From contig CAZFRO010000005.1 of NCBI GenBank assembly GCA_964521425.1, forward strand, positions 62,001 to 126,000: a stretch of DNA of 64,000 nt. The letters run 5' to 3'. The stretch comes from Joyebacterum sp964521425 (GTDB lineage Bacteria > Joyebacterota > Joyebacteria > Joyebacterales > Joyebacteraceae). Both the position numbers and the translations under genes were made by a program. Below are positions 59,200 through 64,000 of the stretch, piece by piece. The first letter of the stretch is position 1, and the number at the start of each line of letters is the position of its first letter. The notes beneath the pieces are model-generated. The model was not told where the DNA came from and did no database searches. It saw only the letters and a list, made by a program, of their open reading frames with translations.

Positions 59200-60720
59200 C
59201 TATTCCTCTACAACCGTGAACGAGACGATTCTCGAGACCTCCTGCCTGGAGTTCACATCCTTGATGACGATCAGGAGATCGTAGATGTCCGTCTTCATGT
59301 TCTCAAGCAGGACGGAATACCAGTGCTGCGTGCTGGGTGCGTCGCCCACCGCAACGACTCTCGAGGACACGGCCCGCTTCTGAACACCGAGAAGCCTCTG
59401 GAACCAGCTCTGATGGGCTCGGTACTCGCGCCCCTCGATCTTCGTTGTGATCGTGAACCGCGAACCTCCATTCCTGTCCTCGGCCAGGCCGTAGAGTTCG
59501 AAGTAGATCACCAGCTCACCGGACGCCAGAAAGGCATGCACCGGCTTCGGGACGACCATCCGTCCCATGCGCAGGAACCTGTCCCCCGAACCGACCTCGG
59601 TCGCAAGCTGTATGTCACTCATGAGCAGACGTTGTGCTGTGTAGTCCTGCACGTGGACGCTGCTCCGGCCGATTCCTCGCCTTCCGCTCAACGAGTCCTC
59701 CACCGAGATGGCAATCGTGTACTCGCCGGGCTGCATGTCCACGCGCCACTCATCCGTGATCAGGAGACCGCTCGCCAGAGCCTCTTGGCACTCACAGTGG
59801 ATCGCCTGTTGCCTCACCTGGCTGTTCAGAACATCGTTGTCCGCACTCAGTATCCTGATACGCTTCAGGATCGACGCTCGTAGTCCGCCGCCCTCAGCCT
59901 CTGAGAAGCTCAGTTGGCTCATTGGCACCTGCCAGTTGACGGCGACATCGGTAGCTCCATCCAGCCCGGCGGCGGTCACGACCTCATAGAGAAGCAGGAG
60001 CGGCTCCGCCAGCTGCTGGTATTCGTATGCTGTGGGGACCTCGTGAATGACCCGGTACCCCTCCGCCTCGAGTTTGCCCCAGCCGTACTCGATCGGGCCT
60101 TTGACCTGACTGGATCCCGGTCCCCTGCCGTCCGTGAGGTACTTGATGTCCGTTCCTACCTGATACCAGCCCTTGAGAGCCGGATCGATGAAGCGCACTG
60201 ACATACCCATCCGCGGGTAGACCCAGAATTCGGCAGGAGGGTCGACGTACGCGAGGACATCCCCCATGAAGAACGAGCGGGAAGGAGGAACACCGAATCT
60301 GAGCGCGATGTCTCCCCGTTCGTCCCAGTCAAGAGCATCATGAGGACAGAAATTGGCGAGCGCATACGTGAGCCGCAGCATGTACTCGTGGTGTAGCTCA
60401 TTCTCATCCGTCGTCGGCGTCGGATCGTTCACTGTCCAGAAACGCTCGCGGTAGAGACGGCGCCCGCTCTCATCCAGTGACGCGTAGTCGATTCCCAAAC
60501 TGTCTGAGAGTATCGCCTCGAACGTCCGGTCAACAACCGAGTCGGGTGGGCAGGCGAGCACCTCCCCTGGCAATGGGATGTCATCACGAACGGTCATCGT
60601 GAAATCGACACGAGGCCGTGCCATGAGTTCGGGAGGAAGGAGGACCACAAGGACGGTTGCACATGCGATGACAGAGATGAGAGGTGCGATACGGACTGAA
60701 ACCCTGCTGCGTATGGCCAT
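59200..60720 (-). CDS. GWxTD-domain protein
   Basis: 506 residues, exported (hydrophobic N-terminus about 10-31). The GWxTD-type region is at about 85-165: LYRERFWTVNDPTPTTDENELHHEYMLRLTYALANF followed by RGDIALRFGVPPSR and FWVYPRMG. About 300 residues of beta-rich sequence follow, with LTYAL- and PGEYTIAISVEDSLSGRRG-like elements. The family is common in Acidobacteria and FCB-group bacteria and has no established function; it often lies near surface or secretion genes. Its promoter (60772-60800) is back to back with plsY. Confidence 0.85.
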   Translation of the reverse strand: MAIRSRVSVRIAPLISVIACATVLVVLLPPELMARPRVDFTMTVRDDIPLPGEVLACPPDSVVDRTFEAILSDSLGIDYASLDESGRRLYRERFWTVNDPTPTTDENELHHEYMLRLTYALANFCPHDALDWDERGDIALRFGVPPSRSFFMGDVLAYVDPPAEFWVYPRMGMSVRFIDPALKGWYQVGTDIKYLTDGRGPGSSQVKGPIEYGWGKLEAEGYRVIHEVPTAYEYQQLAEPLLLLYEVVTAAGLDGATDVAVNWQVPMSQLSFSEAEGGGLRASILKRIRILSADNDVLNSQVRQQAIHCECQEALASGLLITDEWRVDMQPGEYTIAISVEDSLSGRRGIGRSSVHVQDYTAQRLLMSDIQLATEVGSGDRFLRMGRMVVPKPVHAFLASGELVIYFELYGLAEDRNGGSRFTITTKIEGREYRAHQSWFQRLLGVQKRAVSSRVVAVGDAPSTQHWYSVLLENMKTDIYDLLIVIKDVNSRQEVSRIVSFTVVEE

Positions 60721-60771
60721 GGGATCTCCTCAAGACGCGATTCCCGGGCGGGTCCCCAGTCGCTACTATTG

Positions 60772-60800
60772 ACACTATCAGCCTGTGAGCCATGCGTCAA
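60772..60800 (-). promoter_or_regulatory. Promoter of the GWxTD gene
   Basis: Minus strand TTGACG (60800-60795), 17 bases, TAGTGT (60777-60772), about 50 bases before the ATG. Confidence 0.55.
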
Positions 60801-60814
60801 GCCACGGCGCCGGC

Positions 60815-60879
60815 ACGATTGAAGCTCTGCCCCCACCCGTCGGCGGAGCCGAGGATATTCCCTACATTGCTTCAATCGT
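60815..60879. repeat. 11-bp inverted repeat flanking the GWxTD/plsY intergenic region
   Basis: ACGATTGAAGC (60815-60825) and GCTTCAATCGT (60869-60879) are perfect inverted copies 43 bases apart; the right copy overlaps the plsY -35. They could be paired operator half-sites or form a long hairpin. Confidence 0.5.
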
Positions 60880-60895
60880 CCCAAGGTGCTAGCCT
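60867..60895 (+). promoter_or_regulatory. Promoter of plsY
   Basis: TTGCTT (60867-60872), 17 bases, TAGCCT (60890-60895), about 70 bases before the ATG; it overlaps the inverted repeat. Confidence 0.45.
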
Positions 60896-60971
60896 TCATG
60901 CTCAGCCGGTCGAGCTTGGCCGTGGCGTGACTTGCTCGCCACGCGGGACGAAGCTCTTGAAGGAGAGACCC

Positions 60972-61553
60972 ATGCAGAACCTCCTGCTCGTCGCGGGATC
61001 CTATCTGTTCGGCGCCATCTCACCCGCCCACATCATCTGTCGCGCGCTCTCCGGCATCGACCTGAGAACTGTCGACAGCGGCAATCTCGGCGCCAGGAAT
61101 GCAGGACGCGCACTGGGCGCTCGTGTGGGAATCGCGGTACTGATATTGGACATCGCGAAGGGGCTTCTGCCCGTGCTCGTCGCCCGCGCTGCCGGTGCGC
61201 CCTTCAGCCTCCAGATCGCGTGCGGAGCAGCGACGGTCGTTGGACACAACTGGTCCATCTACTACGGGTTCAAGGGGGGACGCGGCGCTGCAACGATGGC
61301 GGGCGCCGTCGCCGCATTCCTTCCGCTTCCGGTAGGAGCCGGTTTGGTCGTGGCGCTGATCCTCATGCGTGCAACCGGCAGTCTCTACGTCGGTGGTAGC
61401 GTGGCGGTCCTGCTCACGGTCGCTCTCGCCTACGGAATGGGAAGACGCGGCGCCGATCTCTGGGGTCCATTCGTCACTGTCGTTCCTCTTGTCTTGAGAC
61501 ACATCCCCGACGCAATCGCCCATCTGCGAGAGAAGAAAACATCACTCCCCTGA
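60972..61553 (+). CDS. plsY: Glycerol-3-phosphate acyltransferase PlsY
   Basis: 193-residue polytopic inner-membrane enzyme transferring acyl from acyl-phosphate to glycerol-3-phosphate, the first phospholipid step. Five or so membrane helices; the three family loops are present as SGNLGARNAGR, GHNWSIYYGFKGGRGAAT and a C-terminal segment with LRHIPDAIAHLREKK. The first two deviate mildly from the usual SGNIGATN and FKGGKG. AGGAGAG lies six bases before the ATG. The last codons (EKKTSLP and stop) form the first copy of a 32-bp tandem repeat that continues downstream. Confidence 0.92.
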   Translation: MQNLLLVAGSYLFGAISPAHIICRALSGIDLRTVDSGNLGARNAGRALGARVGIAVLILDIAKGLLPVLVARAAGAPFSLQIACGAATVVGHNWSIYYGFKGGRGAATMAGAVAAFLPLPVGAGLVVALILMRATGSLYVGGSVAVLLTVALAYGMGRRGADLWGPFVTVVPLVLRHIPDAIAHLREKKTSLP

Positions 61554-61627
61554 GACGCACACCGAAGAAGATGTCACTCCCCTGAGATGCGCACCGAAGA
61601 AAACGTCACTCCCCTGAGACGCGGGGC
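61532..61627. repeat. 32-bp tandem repeat (3 copies) starting in the 3' end of plsY
   Basis: Copies start at 61532, 61564 and 61596, each beginning GAAGAA and containing TCACTCCCCTGAGA. The first spans the plsY stop codon. Copies differ at a few positions, so the array is not brand new. Confidence 0.85.
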
Positions 61628-61639
61628 GGAAGCGCACAC

Positions 61640-61676
61640 CAATGAAAAGAGGCAGGGACACGATGTCCCTGCCTCT
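61640..61676 (-). terminator. Strong terminator of the PEP-CTERM gene
   Basis: AGAGGCAGGGACA-CGA-TGTCCCTGCCTCT, a perfect 13-base stem; on the minus strand it is followed by TTTTCATT. About 30 bases past the stop at 61705, and it also faces plsY. Confidence 0.85.
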
Positions 61677-61704
61677 CAGTAATCTTCGCGATGCTACCTG
61701 CGCG

Positions 61705-62370
61705 CTACTTGCGGATGCGCTTCCTTGCCACGGCGCCGAGTCCCATAAGACCGGTTCCGAGGAGGAGAAGCGTCGAAGGCTCCGGCACCGGTGGTGGTGG
61801 TGTCAGGCCTTCACCACAAATCGTCACGTTGTCGAGATACCAGCCCTCACCGTAGTTGAAATACGGCCTCAGGCTATCGAACAGGAATCCGACTCTCGCC
61901 TGCTCCACACCCGCCAGCATCGATACGTCGGCTCCGAGGTGATTCCACTGCTCCTGCGGGAACACCTGGATGTCCGGGAAAAGAGGAATCCAAGGCAGCC
62001 CCTCAGCGCGAAGCATCACAAGCGTCAGATCGAGCGGCAACGGGCAGTCGTCCGTGTCGAGCCAAGAGTAGAAATCAAGATAGACTTCTGTCGCGTTCGA
62101 CAGGTCGAGCCAGGGAGATACAAGGATACCCCGGTTGTCACCTATGTCGTAGTTGTAGCCTGGGCCACCCGTGTTGTACGCAGCACTCTGCTGTCCCTCA
62201 TAGGCGCGGTGATCCTCGAGGTGCCAGAGCGAACCTGGCTCACCGTTGATCTGACCGTGCGTCACCCATCCCCTCGCCTCAGCTTCGAAGTCCTCGTACA
62301 GAAACACCGTGGCCGATGCCACGCTCGCGAGAACGAGCATCACAGCCGCTGCGATAGCCAGTAGTCTCAT
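61705..62370 (-). CDS. PEP-CTERM-anchored secreted protein
   Basis: 221 residues. Signal peptide MRLLAIAAAVMLVLASVASA, a lectin/MAM-like beta-sandwich (about 22-185: FLYEDFEAEARGWVTHG, ILVSPWLDLSNATEVYLDFYSW, GWYLDNVTICGE), then the tripartite PEP-CTERM tail: VPEPSTLLLLGTGLMGLGAVARKRIRK with the PEP motif, a hydrophobic helix and a basic end. Such tails are cut by exosortase (EpsH/XrtA types); no exosortase gene lies in this window. GGGGG is well placed before the ATG. It is the only PEP-CTERM protein here. Confidence 0.9.
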   Translation of the reverse strand: MRLLAIAAAVMLVLASVASATVFLYEDFEAEARGWVTHGQINGEPGSLWHLEDHRAYEGQQSAAYNTGGPGYNYDIGDNRGILVSPWLDLSNATEVYLDFYSWLDTDDCPLPLDLTLVMLRAEGLPWIPLFPDIQVFPQEQWNHLGADVSMLAGVEQARVGFLFDSLRPYFNYGEGWYLDNVTICGEGLTPPPPVPEPSTLLLLGTGLMGLGAVARKRIRK

Positions 62371-62757
62371 GATGATCCCCCTTCAGGATCGGTGCTTCCA
62401 GGCTGCTAACTTCAATACCAGCACAAGGCCAACTGGAGATACTCCACGCGACCTCGTGCACGATTCATCACTATGTTCAAGATTATCACACGCGCTCCTA
62501 GTCGTCAAGAAAGGAACCCACCATCCGTTCACTCCGTCGACCATGTCCCGAAAACGCCCTTCTCTTGGACGTCCGGGACCGGCGCCACCTGTGAACCCAC
62601 GCACCGCGTTCCTCCGGAGTACTGTGCCTCGATGGCTGTTGCGCCGATCTGTACGACCCACTAGTATAGGCTCGCAATCGGACAGTCGGAGCTCCTGGAG
62701 CACGAGCTGCCTGGAGCACGGAACAGCTACCTCCACGTCAAGCGGAAGGGGCGATGC
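62371..62757. other. Intergenic region before hflKC
   Basis: 387 bases. The left part is the leader and promoter of the PEP-CTERM gene (62480-62508). The right 250 bases presumably hold the hflKC promoter, but I found no convincing -35/-10 pair and no small gene. Confidence 0.6.
62480..62508 (-). promoter_or_regulatory. Promoter of the PEP-CTERM gene
   Basis: Minus strand TTGACG (62508-62503), 17 bases, TAATCT (62485-62480); leader of about 100 bases. Confidence 0.65.
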
Positions 62758-63750
62758 ATGGAGTACGATCCAGGGACGAGGGTCTACAACACACCCCAGA
62801 TCAAGTTCCCCCCCATCAACACGAAAGCGTGGCGCTTGATCGCGCTCGCAGTGCTCGGCATCATCTTTCTCACTACGACGTTCTACTCGGTCGCCACAGA
62901 CGAGGTCGGTGTGGTCAAGAGGATGGGAAACTACAACCGGACCGTCCCGAGCGGTCTTCACGCCAAGCTGCCGTTCGCGCTTGAGAAGGTCCACAAGGTT
63001 CGAGTGAAGCACGTGTTCAAGCAGGAGTTCGGATTCGCCACGGCACGGGCCGGCGTGCGCACGACGTACAGGCGGGGTGACTTCTCCGGGGAATCACTGA
63101 TGCTGACGGGCGACCTCAATTCCGCGGTTGTCGAGTGGATCGTCCAGTACAGAGTACAGGACCCCGTTTTCTACCTGTTCAAGGTGCGCGGAGTCGAGGA
63201 GACACTGAGGGACGTGTCAGAGGCGGCCATGAGACAGATAGTGGGCGACAGAAGTGTCACGGAGGTACTCACGATCGGAAGACGTGAGGTTTCCGATGAG
63301 GTTGCCCTCCTCATGCAGGAGCTTCTCGACAAATATGGGGCAGGCATCGAGATAGTGACTGTGAACCTGAAGGACGTCAACCCACCTGACCCCGTGAAGC
63401 CGGCATTCAACGAGGTCAACCAGGCGAAGCAGGAGCGCGAACGTCTCATCAACGAAGCGTGGTCCGAGTACAACAGGGCCGTCCCAGCCGCCGAGGGTGA
63501 AGCGCAGAGGCTGATCAGGGATGCGGAGGGCTATGCTCTCGCCCGTGTCAACAGGGCACAGGGCGACGCCGAGCGCTTCGTGGCCGTCTGGAAGGAGTAC
63601 TCGCGAGCTCGTGATGTCACCAAGCGACGTCTCTACCTCGAGGTCATGACGGAGATCATCCCGAACATCGAGAACAAGTACATCATCGATCCGGAGCTCA
63701 AGAGCCTCATCCCACTTCTACAGCTTGGTGCGAAAGGGGGCCAGCAATGA
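62758..63750 (+). CDS. hflK: HflK (SPFH/band 7 protease regulator)
   Basis: 330 residues. One N-terminal membrane helix (about 25-43), then an SPFH/band-7 domain (about 45-230: SVATDEVGVVKRMGNYNRTV, PSGLHAKLPFALEKVHKV, VEWIVQYRVQDPVFYLF, GIEIVTVNLKDVNPPDPV) and a coiled-coil part with AEGEAQRLIRDAEGYALARVN. HflK and HflC form a membrane cage around FtsH and temper its proteolysis. The N-terminus lacks the Gly-rich stretch of E. coli HflK. GGAAGGGG is upstream of the ATG. Its TGA overlaps the hflC ATG (ATGA, 63747-63750). Confidence 0.93.
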   Translation: MEYDPGTRVYNTPQIKFPPINTKAWRLIALAVLGIIFLTTTFYSVATDEVGVVKRMGNYNRTVPSGLHAKLPFALEKVHKVRVKHVFKQEFGFATARAGVRTTYRRGDFSGESLMLTGDLNSAVVEWIVQYRVQDPVFYLFKVRGVEETLRDVSEAAMRQIVGDRSVTEVLTIGRREVSDEVALLMQELLDKYGAGIEIVTVNLKDVNPPDPVKPAFNEVNQAKQERERLINEAWSEYNRAVPAAEGEAQRLIRDAEGYALARVNRAQGDAERFVAVWKEYSRARDVTKRRLYLEVMTEIIPNIENKYIIDPELKSLIPLLQLGAKGGQQ

Positions 63751-64000
63751 ACGCAAACAAAGTAATGATCATGCTGGGTCTCGCGGTCCTTGCGCTCATC
63801 ATTCTGAGCAGCTCGCTCTACGTCGTCGACATGACAGAACAGATCGTGGTGACCCAGTTCGGCAGGCCGATCGGTGAACCCATCACCTCGCCCGGACTCA
63901 GGATCAGAGTACCGTTCATACAGACCGTCAACGTGTTCGACAAGCGCGTGCTCGAGTGGGACGGAACCCCCAGTCAGGTTCCAACCAAGGACAAGAGGTA
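63747..64000 (+). CDS. hflC: HflC (3' part outside window)
   Basis: First 84 codons of the HflK partner. One N-terminal membrane segment (about 6-25: VMIMLGLAVLALIILSSSLY), then the start of the band-7 domain with EQIVVTQFGRPIGEPITSPGL and RVPFIQTVNVFDKRVLEWDG, which is typical HflC. GGGGGCC precedes the ATG inside the hflK end. The gene runs off base 64000. Confidence 0.92.
   Translation, partial: MNANKVMIMLGLAVLALIILSSSLYVVDMTEQIVVTQFGRPIGEPITSPGLRIRVPFIQTVNVFDKRVLEWDGTPSQVPTKDKR

Noticed and set aside
61705..62370. PEP-CTERM tail being another form of the WGxIK tag
   Set aside because: It has the PEP motif, hydrophobic helix and basic end of exosortase substrates and no WG-IK sequence.
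1..64000. Insertion sequences, integrases or prophage
   Set aside because: No transposase, integrase or phage structural gene and no attachment repeats seen; the region looks like core chromosome.

Overview
The window is about 64 kb of roughly 60% GC bacterial chromosome. Two runs of exactly 100 N, each inside a tandem repeat, point to a metagenomic assembly. Gram-negative envelope genes (a TonB-dependent receptor, several outer-membrane barrels, a PorV/PorQ-family protein, lipoproteins), T9SS-type C-terminal domains, a GWxTD-domain protein and many secreted one-off proteins suggest a candidate phylum of the Fibrobacteres-Chlorobi-Bacteroidetes superphylum (Eisenbacteria, Krumholzibacteriota, Latescibacterota and Fermentibacterota are the kinds I have in mind). 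No 16S or ribosomal-protein gene is present, so the phylum is an inference.

Layout. 1-4.8 kb: minus-strand housekeeping run purD, tsaC, LMW-phosphatase, rpiB, glyA, dCMP deaminase. 4.9-10.5 kb: three secreted proteins, two of them with starch-binding-like folds, around an ECF sigma/anti-sigma pair. 10.9-16.8 kb: tRNA-Thr and tRNA-Phe, then the murJ-serA-trpB2-galE operon. 17-24.5 kb: plus-strand operon of an outer-membrane barrel, a 1,686-residue repeat protein and a PorV-like protein. 24.5-30.2 kb: XRE-cupin regulator, small envelope proteins, a transglutaminase-like protein, a 42-residue lysine-rich protein and a lone sigma-like factor. 30.3-39 kb: a ParA ATPase fused to a glycogen-binding CBM48 domain, a second ParA-like ATPase, a degenerate nuclease-like protein, tldD/pmbA and a secreted GH13 amylase. 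39-41.7 kb: rubredoxin, two ferritin-like proteins and an atypical response regulator. 42-50.7 kb: M3-like peptidase, nucleotidyltransferase, mnmA, a barrel protein, two CBM6-like secreted proteins with in-frame UGA codons, and a TonB receptor fused to an ECF-transporter-like membrane domain. 50.8-64 kb: more secreted proteins, a C25-type peptidase with a T9SS sorting domain, a GWxTD protein, plsY, a PEP-CTERM protein and hflKC (hflC cut by the window end).

Three observations stand out. (1) Eight otherwise unrelated secreted proteins end in the same short motif, about (S/T)(S/T)WGxIKAxYR at the extreme C-terminus, which looks like an undescribed sorting or anchoring tag; it coexists here with T9SS-type and PEP-CTERM tags. 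(2) Two adjacent paralogues carry a UGA at the same conserved position, continue in frame to that same tag, and have a small hairpin 20-21 bases after the UGA, as expected for selenocysteine insertion or another UGA recoding. (3) A ParA ATPase carries a C-terminal AMPK-beta-like glycogen-binding domain in a three-gene operon, suggesting a positioning or partition system for glycogen or a glycogen-bound cargo.

Carbohydrate binding is a recurring theme both outside the cell (amylase, X25/CBM20-like and CBM6-like proteins) and inside it (ParA-CBM48). Sigma-70-type promoters of the form TTGACA-17-TAgnnT are easy to see upstream of many units. Two candidate sigma-54 sites precede the 17 kb barrel gene and the 41 kb response regulator.
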